36,342 nucleotides of DNA, taken from assembly GCA_030145825.1 (NCBI GenBank), contig JAIXHM010000005.1, positions 1 through 36,342 of the forward strand, read 5' to 3'. This DNA comes from Flavobacterium sp. (GTDB lineage: Bacteria > Bacteroidota > Bacteroidia > Flavobacteriales > Flavobacteriaceae). A program made the translations under genes and the position numbers. Positions 16,412 to 24,019 of the stretch are shown in pieces; the first letter of the stretch is position 1, and each line of letters starts with the position of its first letter. The notes under the pieces are model-generated. The model made no database searches. It was not told where the DNA came from and saw only the letters and a program-made list of their open reading frames with translations.

Positions 16412-16432
16412 GTTTTTGGTTGTTTAGTTATA

Positions 16433-16440
16433 CAAATATA
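16433..16440 (-). promoter_or_regulatory. Possible -7 box for the DUF4199-glycosyltransferase operon
   Basis: On the minus strand TATATTTG fits TAnnTTTG and lies 22 nt before the ATG at 16411. No TTG box is found at the usual spacing, so this is weak. Confidence 0.4.
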
Positions 16441-16497
16441 GAATTTTATTATTACTACTTATCAGTATAAAATATTTAAAAAAAGTTACACTATTGC

Positions 16498-16526
16498 TTG
16501 TAAATTAAAAATTTAGTGTAAATTTG
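16498..16526 (+). promoter_or_regulatory. Promoter for rpmE2
   Basis: TTG at 16498-16500 and TAAATTTG at 16519-16526 are 18 nt apart, a strong Bacteroidota promoter. Transcription would start near 16533, leaving about 100 nt of leader before the L31 start codon. Confidence 0.75.
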
Positions 16527-16564
16527 CACTCTCAAATAAAAAAGATTAATAATAAAAGGTTATT

Positions 16565-16603
16565 ATGTTGCTTACACCTTTTGAAAAGAAAGCCGCGAAG
16601 TAA
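16565..16603 (+). CDS. Possible 12-residue upstream ORF in the rpmE2 leader
   Basis: Within the roughly 100-nt leader of rpmE2, ATG at 16565 opens a frame encoding MLLTPFEKKAAK and stops at 16601-16603, 29 nt before the L31 start. It is far below normal gene size and not in the ORF track. It could be a leader peptide that senses translation, or chance in a leader that folds for autoregulation. Ribosomal protein genes commonly carry regulatory leaders. Confidence 0.25.
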   Translation: MLLTPFEKKAAK

Positions 16604-16632
16604 CTGGTAATCACAAATAAAAGATTTACATT

Positions 16633-16884
16633 ATGAAAAAAGGTATTCACCCAGAAAATTACAGATTAGTGGCATTCAAAGATATGTCAAATGAAGATGT
16701 ATTTATTACAAAATCTACAGTAGAAACTAAAGAAACTATCGAAGTTGATGGTGTTGAGTATCCTGTATTTAAAATGGAGATTTCTAGAACGTCTCACCCA
16801 TTTTATACTGGTAAATCTAAACTTATCGATACAGCTGGTCGTATTGATAAATTCAAAAACAAATACGCTAAATTCAGCAAATAA
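16633..16884 (+). CDS. rpmE2: Ribosomal protein L31 type B
   Basis: The 83-residue protein is L31 of the zinc-free type B: it starts [19 protein letters not shown] and has the typical [28 protein letters not shown], with no CxxC zinc ligands. L31 bridges the large and small subunits. In organisms with two L31 forms the type B copy replaces the zinc form under zinc limitation; in many Bacteroidota it is the only one. It has its own strong promoter, a long leader and a terminator. Confidence 0.96.
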   Translation: MKKGIHPENYRLVAFKDMSNEDVFITKSTVETKETIEVDGVEYPVFKMEISRTSHPFYTGKSKLIDTAGRIDKFKNKYAKFSK

Positions 16885-16906
16885 TTTGTTGCAATTTTCA
16901 AAATAT

Positions 16907-16936
16907 AAAAGCTCTGCATTTGCAGGGCTTTTTTTT
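16907..16936 (+). terminator. Rho-independent terminator after rpmE2
   Basis: AAAAGCTCTGCA (16907-16918) pairs with TGCAGGGCTTTT (16921-16932), with one G-U pair and a tight loop, followed by more T residues. Confidence 0.88.
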
Positions 16937-16970
16937 ATGTGCCAAAGTTGTTAAAAGTAAAAGGTGAGGT

Positions 16971-17062
16971 ATAGCCGTGATGGAAACGGTATCTTATTTT
17001 TTGTTGTACTTCGACAGGCTCAGTATGACAAAAAATAAATAAAGTGGACAGCACGATAACTG
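16971..17062. repeat. Composite palindromic element, copy 1
   Basis: Outer module TAGCCGTGATGGAAACGG begins at 16972 and GGACAGCACGATAA ends near 17059. Inside are the inverted arms TTATTTTTTGT and ACAAAAAATAA, which enclose a short element TACTTCGACAGGCTCAGTA followed by TGAC. The same outer modules in the same order occur at 34871-34953. No gene lies in this 16937-17158 gap, and the AT-rich remainder shows nothing recognisable. Confidence 0.75.
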
Positions 17063-17158
17063 GTGATTTGAAATCTTGTAGTGTGCTTCATATTTCTAGT
17101 AATTTTTTAGAAAAACTTTGTAACTTAGCGACACTTAAATTTATTGACTTCAAAAATC

Positions 17159-18334
17159 ATGAACTATATACTTTTTGACGGAACGGTTCGCAATGCTTTA
17201 CTTCCGTTTACTTTTACTCGACCAGTGGCCGATATTCGTGTTGGAATTTTAACCATTCGCGAAAAATGGGAAAAATATTTAGGTTACACAACCACCACTT
17301 TAACGGAAGAGTATTTAATGGATAAATTTCCGATGGTGGAAATGGAGGAAAACATAATGATTAATGCTTCGTTTTTTCCGAATGAAGTTTTAGTAGAAAT
17401 GATTTTGAATTTAGAGAAAAATCAGGCGATTATTTCTGGGGAAGAAATTATTGCTTTTTACACGAATGACACGCAAGAAGATATTGATTTTGATGAATAT
17501 GAACTGATTGACTATGAAGAGGATTTTATTCGAATTGAGAATACTTGGGATATTTTTGCAAAAAATGATGTAGCTATTCGTGAAGATTTTGAATTATTGA
17601 CCGAAGGTAGATTTTCGCAACCTATTCCTAAAAGTGTAAATGTAATTGCTCCTGAAAATATTTTTATTGAAGAAGGTGCTAAGTTAGAATTTGTGACTTT
17701 AAACGCTTCTTCTGGCCCCATTTACATTGGTAAAAACACCGAAATCATGGAAGGTTCATTAATTCGCGGACCATTTGCTTTGTGCGAAGAGGCTCAAGTG
17801 AAATTAGGTGCTAAAATTTATGGTGCTACGACTGTTGGACCACATTGTCGTGTGGGTGGTGAAGTAAGTAATTCGGTATTATTTGCGTATTCAAACAAAG
17901 GTCACGATGGCTTTTTAGGGAATTCAGTTTTAGGTGAATGGTGCAATATTGGCGCCGATTCTAATAATTCTAACTTGAAGAATAATTACGAAGAAGTTCG
18001 CTTGTGGAGCTATGAAACGGAAGGTTTTGCTAAAACCGGATTGCAGTTTTGTGGTTTAATGATGGGCGATCATAGTAAATGCGGAATTAATACTATGTTT
18101 AATACAGGAACCGTTGTAGGCGTTTCAGCTAATATTTTCGGAAGCGGATTTCCTAGAAATTTTGTACCAAGTTACTCTTGGGGTGGCGCTTCTGGTTTTA
18201 CAACTTATTTAACTAAAAAAGCTTTTGAAACCGCAAAGATTGTAATGAGTCGCCGTCATGTAGCGTTTACCGAGCAAGATGCTGCCATTTTAGAACACGT
18301 TTTTGAAGAAACTAAGAAATACAGAAAAGAATAA
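17159..18334 (+). CDS. GlmU-family sugar nucleotidyltransferase-like protein
   Basis: The track starts at a TTG (17144); I prefer the ATG at 17159, giving MNYILFDGTVRNALLPFTFT, the usual N-terminus of the Bacteroidota GlmU-like family. The N-terminal half resembles a truncated GT-A nucleotidyltransferase domain (TRPVADIRVGILTIREKWE). The C-terminal half (from about residue 165) is a left-handed beta-helix with hexapeptide repeats such as IYIGKNTEIMEGSLIRGPF and GAKIYGATTVGPHCRVGG. It probably transfers a nucleotidyl or acyl group to a sugar phosphate in envelope precursor synthesis. It is not the canonical GlmU, so I give no symbol. Its stop overlaps the next ATG. Confidence 0.88.
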   Translation: MNYILFDGTVRNALLPFTFTRPVADIRVGILTIREKWEKYLGYTTTTLTEEYLMDKFPMVEMEENIMINASFFPNEVLVEMILNLEKNQAIISGEEIIAFYTNDTQEDIDFDEYELIDYEEDFIRIENTWDIFAKNDVAIREDFELLTEGRFSQPIPKSVNVIAPENIFIEEGAKLEFVTLNASSGPIYIGKNTEIMEGSLIRGPFALCEEAQVKLGAKIYGATTVGPHCRVGGEVSNSVLFAYSNKGHDGFLGNSVLGEWCNIGADSNNSNLKNNYEEVRLWSYETEGFAKTGLQFCGLMMGDHSKCGINTMFNTGTVVGVSANIFGSGFPRNFVPSYSWGGASGFTTYLTKKAFETAKIVMSRRHVAFTEQDAAILEHVFEETKKYRKE

Positions 18335-18669
18335 TGTTTGGATTTGTTTTAATTTATTGGGTTGGCAAATATTTTTATAAACTAGCAGAAGAATATAAAG
18401 AAAACAAATGGCTTTATGCAATTTTAGGAATTGCTGTTTATTTTGGAAGTCAATTATTAACAGGAGTGTTTTTAGGGCTTTTAGATCTTGTATTTGGTTG
18501 GAATATAGATTGGGAAGGAAATACAGCCATTAACTTACTTGGACTTCCGATCGGGATTGGCTTTAGTTATTTATTCTATATACTATTAGAACGCAAATGG
18601 AAAAAAGATAAAATTGAAGTCATTGAATCTATAGACGATATTGGAAACCATAATAATGTGGAACTTTAA
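18334..18669 (+). CDS. Small hypothetical membrane protein
   Basis: The 111-residue protein has about three hydrophobic helices (1-12, 27-55 and 66-87), followed by a basic then acidic cytosolic tail (RKWKKDKIEVIESIDDI). The ATG overlaps the stop of the GlmU-like gene by one base (TAATG), so translation is probably coupled. I recognise no named family. The coupling suggests a membrane partner of the GlmU-like protein, which is an inference. Confidence 0.75.
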   Translation: MFGFVLIYWVGKYFYKLAEEYKENKWLYAILGIAVYFGSQLLTGVFLGLLDLVFGWNIDWEGNTAINLLGLPIGIGFSYLFYILLERKWKKDKIEVIESIDDIGNHNNVEL

Positions 18670-18672
18670 TAA

Positions 18673-18704
18673 AAAAAACACTAAGTTATAACTTAGTGTT
18701 TTTT
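18673..18704. terminator. Bidirectional terminator overlapping a coding end
   Basis: AACACTAAGTT and AACTTAGTGTT form a perfect inverted repeat around the centre near 18689, with A and T runs on both sides, giving a hairpin plus U tail on either strand. It serves the plus-strand gene ending at 18669. It also includes the stop codon and last four codons (NTKL) of the minus-strand gene beginning at 18686. Confidence 0.85.
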
Positions 18705-20473
18705 GCTTTTAAGAATTCTTTTTTAAGCTCTTGCAAACTTTTATTTTCAGTATTTTCATCTGCTGCTTTTACAATTATTTTTTCGATTTCTTTTCTTGAA
18801 TTTGGTGATAAAGCCTCATAGAATTTTTTGAGCAAATTATCATAATCGGGAAAAATCTCGTCTTCACTTAAATTTAATGAATAAATATAACTTAAACCAT
18901 CTGTTTTTTCTTTTTGTAAAGCGTTAGGCTCTTTTATAAATTCAATTAGTGTTTCTACAAAGTTTTTGTAAACTGCATCTCTATTTTCTACATTTATAAA
19001 TTCTTTATTACCAATGAAAGAAGCTATAATATTTTTTTGAACTGCTTTAGAGGCTGGAAATTTTTTCTTTACTTCTATTAAATTATTACTTAAACCTAAT
19101 AATTCGGCAGAAGAGTTTACTCGGCAAAATTTCATGATATATTTACCTGTTTCTGAATATAACGGATTATTTGTTAAAAACTTACAATACAAATCTATAG
19201 AATGTAACTCATCTCCTTTAGGTGAGGTTTGAAACACTGCAAATGATTCTTCCGACATTTTCAAAAACAATTTTGCATAGTATTGTGAGAAAATTGTTAA
19301 TCCATAAAAAGCTTTAATATCTGGAGTTGAAAGTTGCCTCATTTGGTCTAATTCCTGATCAATATTTTCTGTTGAAATATGACTTCCGATACTTGTAGAA
19401 CTTTTATCTAAAAGTAAATTTTTAATGCTTGCTAAAATTTCTTCTTTAGATTTATTTATTTGAATTTTAGATTTAAAATCGTTTGTAAACTTAATTGGCT
19501 TTAACAAACCTTTCATCATAAATCCTAAATTAGGCTCTTCATCTAATGAAAAAACAACTAATAATGCGTTAACTTGCTCTTTTTCGGTTGCATCTTTTTC
19601 ATTTGCTAATATTGTATTAATGGTGTTTTGTAAATCTGAAATAGAAACTTTTCCTTCCGAATTATTATAATTCATCAAATGCCCAAGAGCAAGTTCAGTT
19701 GAAGATGAAATATTTTGTTTACTGATTTTTTCAGCAGCTTCTTTCTTTACCTGATTACATTTTGAGTTATCGCAATTTTTTAAAATTTTAAGTAATTGGT
19801 GAGGAGAAAAATATTCTTTATATACTTCGTATAAATCTAATAAGTCGTTTCTAAGTTTTTTTTCTGAAACTTCTTTTTCTGTATCTCTAAAATCATTTTT
19901 GCTTTGAAAATCAATTTTTAATAAAGAAAAGTAAAGTTTATTTTGAGGATTTAAAGTATTTAAATTCAACAAACTATCGATTGTTGCGATTGATTTTGGT
20001 TTATCTTCTTTAATTTCGTTGTGCATATTTTTATCGCGATAATTAATGATTTTGCGCATTTTTAATTTTAGCACTTCATAATTATTTGGATATATTGCTC
20101 TAAAAACTGTCACTTGCTTATTGTACTTTTTTATATCAGTATAAAACGCAACCCAAAGCTTTGTAAAATCTTTGTTTTCTTTAGATAAATCTGATGCCTC
20201 AATAATTTCATTTGACTTTTTTTCTCCAAATAAATTAAAAGCCAATAGAGCTTCAATTTTTAACTTTTCGTTTGAATTATTTTTAAAAAAATCTTGTTTT
20301 TCCAACAACGCTTTGGCTTTTTCATAATTTCCTTCATAAGAAGAATAAGAAATTGCTTGATTCATTTCGTAAGAACCATTTTCACAATCAAAATAATATT
20401 GCTGAAAGAGTTTAAACTGCGAAAAACCTAAATTTGATATGCCTAATATTAAAACTAAAATAATTATTTTCAT
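18686..20473 (-). CDS. Large secreted hypothetical protein
   Basis: The 595-residue protein begins with a signal peptide (MKIIILVLILGISNLGFSQ). The rest is rich in K, N, E and L and looks largely alpha-helical, with pairs of helices that suggest TPR-like or other helical repeats, for example EGNYEKAKALLEKQDFFKNN. I recognise no family, catalytic motif or lipobox. It follows the WG-repeat gene by three nucleotides, so both are one operon under the promoter at 21654-21684. A shared envelope or secreted function is an inference. The C-terminal codons form part of a terminator palindrome. Confidence 0.8.
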   Translation of the reverse strand: MKIIILVLILGISNLGFSQFKLFQQYYFDCENGSYEMNQAISYSSYEGNYEKAKALLEKQDFFKNNSNEKLKIEALLAFNLFGEKKSNEIIEASDLSKENKDFTKLWVAFYTDIKKYNKQVTVFRAIYPNNYEVLKLKMRKIINYRDKNMHNEIKEDKPKSIATIDSLLNLNTLNPQNKLYFSLLKIDFQSKNDFRDTEKEVSEKKLRNDLLDLYEVYKEYFSPHQLLKILKNCDNSKCNQVKKEAAEKISKQNISSSTELALGHLMNYNNSEGKVSISDLQNTINTILANEKDATEKEQVNALLVVFSLDEEPNLGFMMKGLLKPIKFTNDFKSKIQINKSKEEILASIKNLLLDKSSTSIGSHISTENIDQELDQMRQLSTPDIKAFYGLTIFSQYYAKLFLKMSEESFAVFQTSPKGDELHSIDLYCKFLTNNPLYSETGKYIMKFCRVNSSAELLGLSNNLIEVKKKFPASKAVQKNIIASFIGNKEFINVENRDAVYKNFVETLIEFIKEPNALQKEKTDGLSYIYSLNLSEDEIFPDYDNLLKKFYEALSPNSRKEIEKIIVKAADENTENKSLQELKKEFLKAKNTKL

Positions 20474-20476
20474 TTA

Positions 20477-21631
20477 TTAATCTTTAAAAAATTCTACTCC
20501 ATTTTCACCAACAAGACCTTTTCCTGATGAAGTAGTTACTTCAAATAATCCAAAATACCAGCGATTGCTAATCTCAATTCCAGTAGTACTTTTAATTGAA
20601 TTATATTTAGTTTCAATAGGTTTGTATATAGTATTCATCAATATAAAACCATATTTGTCATCTTTTTGAAGCTTTCCATTTCGTGCTATTTCAGAATATT
20701 CGCAAGGTAACACTAGTTCATTTTTTTCGGTTACTAATCCGTATTTATTATTGAGCTTAACTTTAAAACATTTTTGTCCGTGATAATAACCAAAATTTTC
20801 AATCGCATCGTATTTTAGTTCAACCAATATTTTTTTTCTTTTGGAAGCAATACCATATTTATCTTTTTTCCTTACCACAAACCAGTCGCTATATCTATTT
20901 TCAATAACCTCGTCGAATTGTTTTAAAAACTCAGAATTTTCAAAATCTTTATCAACTCTTTCATCGAAAGTCATTTCTTCGACTACTTTTACATTATCAT
21001 ACAGTAATTCGATATTATCTTTTTTAACTATTCGATTATCAAGAAATTTTTCTTTTACCAGAGCTCCTTTTGCAATCCATACAAACTGAACATTTTTTTC
21101 ATCTTCTTCATCCCAAGAGGGATAAATTTTTAAATATTCGACAGGAATAACAATTTTTCCTACTGAATTTATTAACCCTTCAAATTTTCCCTTACTAACT
21201 TTGTAACTATTATTTTTTGTAGTTTCAATTGAAGAATACTCGCATTTTATAATTTCTTTGTTATTAGAATAAACACCAGCATTTCCATTTTTGTAAACTA
21301 CAAAGGAGTTTGAATCGTCTCTAAACAATTTAATGGAATCGTAATTTTTTTCAACTGGTAATAAAACATTTAGCTTTTCATCGATTACAAAATAACCAGC
21401 ATCTTTTTTAACAACATAACGTGAAGCAAATTTATTTTTATAATCTATTGTAAAATCTTTTATTTCTTTATAAATAGGTTTTACTTTGATGTTTCCTAAA
21501 GTATCTGATAATCCCCATAAATCTTTAACACGATAAGGGATTAAAACATTTTTTTGAGTAGATTGAGAAAATAGTTCTGTTGAAAATAATAGTACTAAAA
21601 AAAATAAACTAGATTTAATTACAAATCTCAT
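20477..21631 (-). CDS. Secreted WG-repeat protein
   Basis: The 384-residue protein has a signal peptide (MRFVIKSSLFFLVLLFSTELFSQ). Several WG-type repeats follow, with the pattern K-x-G-L/Y followed about 10-20 residues later by a V/I-P-x-x-Y: examples are KDLWGLSDTLGNIKVKPIY, KFEGLINSVGKIVIPVEY, KYGIASKRKKILVELKY and KYGLVTEKNELVLPCEY. WG repeats form beta-structures and are thought to mediate binding, but no enzymatic role is known. It is the first gene of a two-gene unit with the 595-residue secreted protein. Confidence 0.85.
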   Translation of the reverse strand: MRFVIKSSLFFLVLLFSTELFSQSTQKNVLIPYRVKDLWGLSDTLGNIKVKPIYKEIKDFTIDYKNKFASRYVVKKDAGYFVIDEKLNVLLPVEKNYDSIKLFRDDSNSFVVYKNGNAGVYSNNKEIIKCEYSSIETTKNNSYKVSKGKFEGLINSVGKIVIPVEYLKIYPSWDEEDEKNVQFVWIAKGALVKEKFLDNRIVKKDNIELLYDNVKVVEEMTFDERVDKDFENSEFLKQFDEVIENRYSDWFVVRKKDKYGIASKRKKILVELKYDAIENFGYYHGQKCFKVKLNNKYGLVTEKNELVLPCEYSEIARNGKLQKDDKYGFILMNTIYKPIETKYNSIKSTTGIEISNRWYFGLFEVTTSSGKGLVGENGVEFFKD

Positions 21632-21653
21632 AAAATTGCTTTTGAATAAAAAA

Positions 21654-21684
21654 CAAAGCTATTCATTTATAAAATGGTAAACAA
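21654..21684 (-). promoter_or_regulatory. Promoter for the WG-repeat operon
   Basis: On the minus strand TTG (21684-21682), 20 nt, then TAGCTTTG (21661-21654) matches the Bacteroidota consensus. The ATG at 21631 is 22 nt downstream of the -7 box. Confidence 0.6.
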
Positions 21685-21728
21685 AGAAACTATATAAGAA
21701 TAACCCTATATTTTTATACAATTAGTAT

Positions 21729-22004
21729 TTATTTTGAAATAATGTAAAAAAACATAACTGAAATTAAAACAAAAGCACCTAAAAAAAATAGCAATCTTTT
21801 TCTTCGTTGTTTGTTTTCATTTTGAAGTCTGTTTCTAATTTCTTCTAATAATTCAGGAGTTGCTTTAATTGGATCATGACCAATCTCATTAACATTTGAA
21901 TGATAATCTCCAAAACTTAGCTTTTCTCTTCGTTGACTTCTTTTTTGAGAACGATTAAACTTTAAACTCTGTATTGCATGAGACATTACACCTTCGCCAG
22001 CCAT
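21729..22004 (-). CDS. Small tail-anchored membrane protein
   Basis: The 91-residue protein has a basic, serine- and arginine-rich N-terminal half (SLKFNRSQKRSQRREKLSFG) and one C-terminal transmembrane helix (about residues 70-89, LLFFLGAFVLISVMFFYII) preceded by KQRRKR. That predicts a cytosolic domain anchored at its tail in the inner membrane. I recognise no named family. It lies between the next small membrane gene and the WG-repeat unit; the four small or secreted genes downstream of hisS share its strand. Confidence 0.7.
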   Translation of the reverse strand: MAGEGVMSHAIQSLKFNRSQKRSQRREKLSFGDYHSNVNEIGHDPIKATPELLEEIRNRLQNENKQRRKRLLFFLGAFVLISVMFFYIISK

Positions 22005-22057
22005 AACTTTTTATTACTTATACGCTCTGTTATTTTAAAAAGTTACAAAAAACTAAA

Positions 22058-22399
22058 CTATAAGATTTTGCTAGCTAAATATTTTCCTATCCTATATGCA
22101 AAGTAAACTCCGAAAACTAAAATTACATTAGTAACAAACACATATAAAGTATAGAGCAATTTATCTTCTATCGAATTGAAACAAAAATTTGAAAAAATAC
22201 AAATATCTATTGGTTCTTTTACAAATTGAGTCATTACAAAACTTATTGACAATAAACCTATTAAAACAATTAAAATATACTTTAAACCGTTTTTCTTTGG
22301 TTTCTTACCTGTAGGTTTAAAAATGTTCCTTTCTTCTTCTGTTCTCTTATTATTTTGTAACGACCAAATTACTTTTTTTGCTTCGTCATCTACATTCAT
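22058..22399 (-). CDS. Small membrane protein downstream of hisS
   Basis: The 113-residue protein has a charged N-terminal half (DDEAKKVIWSLQNNKRTEEE) and two transmembrane helices (about 39-58 and 84-105), with two cysteines (CIFSNFC) in the extra-cytosolic loop that could form a disulfide. No family is recognised. It starts 43 nt after hisS on the same strand and is probably co-transcribed with it. Confidence 0.7.
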   Translation of the reverse strand: MNVDDEAKKVIWSLQNNKRTEEERNIFKPTGKKPKKNGLKYILIVLIGLLSISFVMTQFVKEPIDICIFSNFCFNSIEDKLLYTLYVFVTNVILVFGVYFAYRIGKYLASKIL

Positions 22400-22442
22400 A
22401 TCAAAAACTAATTACAAGTTCAAAAACAAAGTTCAACTATTT

Positions 22443-23813
22443 TTATTTCAATAACGTAACTAATGTTGCAAAGTCAACTGTTTGTTGTTCTCCAGTAACC
22501 AAATTCTTAATACTAAAAACTTGTTTAGAAATTTCTTCTTCGCCAACAATTACAGCATAAGGAATTGCTCTTTTATCAGCATGTTGAAATTGCTTTCCTA
22601 TTTTGGCACTATCAGGATACATTTCTACTTTAATTCCATCTTGTCTTAGTTTTGTAACAGCTTTCATAGCATATTTTGCTTCTTCTAATCCTAAGTTTAA
22701 AAACAAAACTTTTGAAGTTTTTGTTACAGTCTCAGGAAATAAGTTTAATTCCTCAATTACTAAGGCAATTCTATCTAAACCAAAAGATATTCCCACTCCA
22801 CTCATATTTTTTAAACCAAAAATCCCAGTCAAATCATCATATCTTCCACCACCACCAATTGATCCCATGGCAACGCCTTCTGGAGCAGCAACTTCAAAAA
22901 TAGCACCTGTATAATAATTTAAACCACGAGCTAAAGTAACATCTAAATCAAAATTTGCCGATTGTAAACCTATTTCAGATATATTATCACATATAAATTG
23001 TAGCTCTTCTACTCCTTTCATTCCTTCAGTTGAAGAAGCTAAAAGTTGTGCTAGCTTTTCAATTTTCTCAGAAATTGTACCTGTAAAATTAAATAATGGT
23101 TGAACTTTTATTATAGCTGCTTCTGAAATGCCTTTTTCTAACATTTCTTTCTTTACACCATCTTCTCCTATTTTATCTAATTTATCTAAAGCAACCGTAA
23201 AATCTATTAATTTATCTGAAGCACCAATTACCTCTGCAATTCCTGATAATATTTTTCTATTATTTACTTTAATAGTTACTCCTTTTAATCCCAATTGCGT
23301 AAAAACCGAATCGTACAACTGTACTAGTTCAACTTCTTGCCACAAAGAATTAGAACCTACAACATCCGCATCACATTGATAAAATTCTCTGAAACGACCT
23401 TTCTGAGGACGATCGGCACGCCAAACCGGTTGAATTTGATATCGTTTAAATGGAAACTCAATTTCATTTTGGTGCATTACCACATAACGCGCAAAAGGAA
23501 CAGTTAAATCGTAACGCAATGCTTTTTCTGAAATCTTAGAAGTTAATTGTTTATAGTTTATGGTTTGTAATTCGTCCATTGAAACTTTATCCAAGTAATC
23601 TCCAGAATTTAAAATTTTAAAAATCAATCGGTCACCTTCTTCACCATATTTTCCCATTAAGGTTTCCGAATTTTCAAACGTTGGTGTTTCTATAGGTTGA
23701 AATCCAAACTTCTCGAAATTCTCTTTAATAATCGAAAAAATATAATTGCGTTTCGCAACTTCAATTGGCGAAAAATCGCGTGTTCCTTTTGGTATTCCTG
23801 GCTTTTTTGACAT
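22443..23813 (-). CDS. hisS: Histidyl-tRNA synthetase
   Basis: This class II synthetase charges tRNA-His. It carries motif 1 around [23 protein letters not shown], motif 2 with [25 protein letters not shown], the histidine-specific [13 protein letters not shown] and GGGRYDDL, motif 3 [11 protein letters not shown], and a C-terminal anticodon-binding domain ending LVTLLK. The track start at 23834 lies in a palindromic repeat; family members begin [16 protein letters not shown], so I place the start at the ATG at 23813. The two small membrane genes follow in the same direction. Confidence 0.97.
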   Translation of the reverse strand: MSKKPGIPKGTRDFSPIEVAKRNYIFSIIKENFEKFGFQPIETPTFENSETLMGKYGEEGDRLIFKILNSGDYLDKVSMDELQTINYKQLTSKISEKALRYDLTVPFARYVVMHQNEIEFPFKRYQIQPVWRADRPQKGRFREFYQCDADVVGSNSLWQEVELVQLYDSVFTQLGLKGVTIKVNNRKILSGIAEVIGASDKLIDFTVALDKLDKIGEDGVKKEMLEKGISEAAIIKVQPLFNFTGTISEKIEKLAQLLASSTEGMKGVEELQFICDNISEIGLQSANFDLDVTLARGLNYYTGAIFEVAAPEGVAMGSIGGGGRYDDLTGIFGLKNMSGVGISFGLDRIALVIEELNLFPETVTKTSKVLFLNLGLEEAKYAMKAVTKLRQDGIKVEMYPDSAKIGKQFQHADKRAIPYAVIVGEEEISKQVFSIKNLVTGEQQTVDFATLVTLLK

Positions 23814-23829
23814 TTTAAATTTTATTTTT

Positions 23830-23889
23830 GTCATGTTGAGCGAAGTCGAAACATCTCATAATGAGATTCCTCTTTTCACTCGGAATGAC
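23830..23889. repeat. Compact palindromic element upstream of hisS
   Basis: The 60-bp unit opens GTCATGTTGAGCGAAGTCGA and closes CGGAATGAC. Its centre ATCTCATAATGAGAT is a perfect palindrome. It is the compact form of the element whose halves are split at 2471-2598. It begins 17 bp upstream of the chosen hisS start, and its end supplies an in-frame ATG (23834). Confidence 0.85.
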
Positions 23890-23952
23890 AAGACGTTATA
23901 TTTACTGCAAATATCGAACTTAAAACTGATTCATAAAAATTAAATATTTACT

Positions 23953-23987
23953 CTTTTACTTTACACTTTTTACTTTTTACTTGTAAC
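23953..23987. repeat. Heptamer array upstream of the permease gene
   Basis: Five 7-bp units in register: CTTTTAC, TTTACAC, TTTTTAC, TTTTTAC, TTGTAAC. The same period and sequence type appear just past the other end of the permease gene (25276-25310) and inside prmC (25862-25896). Confidence 0.7.
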
Positions 23988-24019
23988 AATTTTAAGTTAG
24001 TTAAGTCTAATAGTTAACT

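Noticed and set aside
17144-17158. TTG start of the GlmU-like gene
   Set aside because: An ATG five codons later gives the standard N-terminus.
23814-23834. Longer hisS start
   Set aside because: It lies in repeat-derived sequence; the [16 protein letters not shown] start matches the family.
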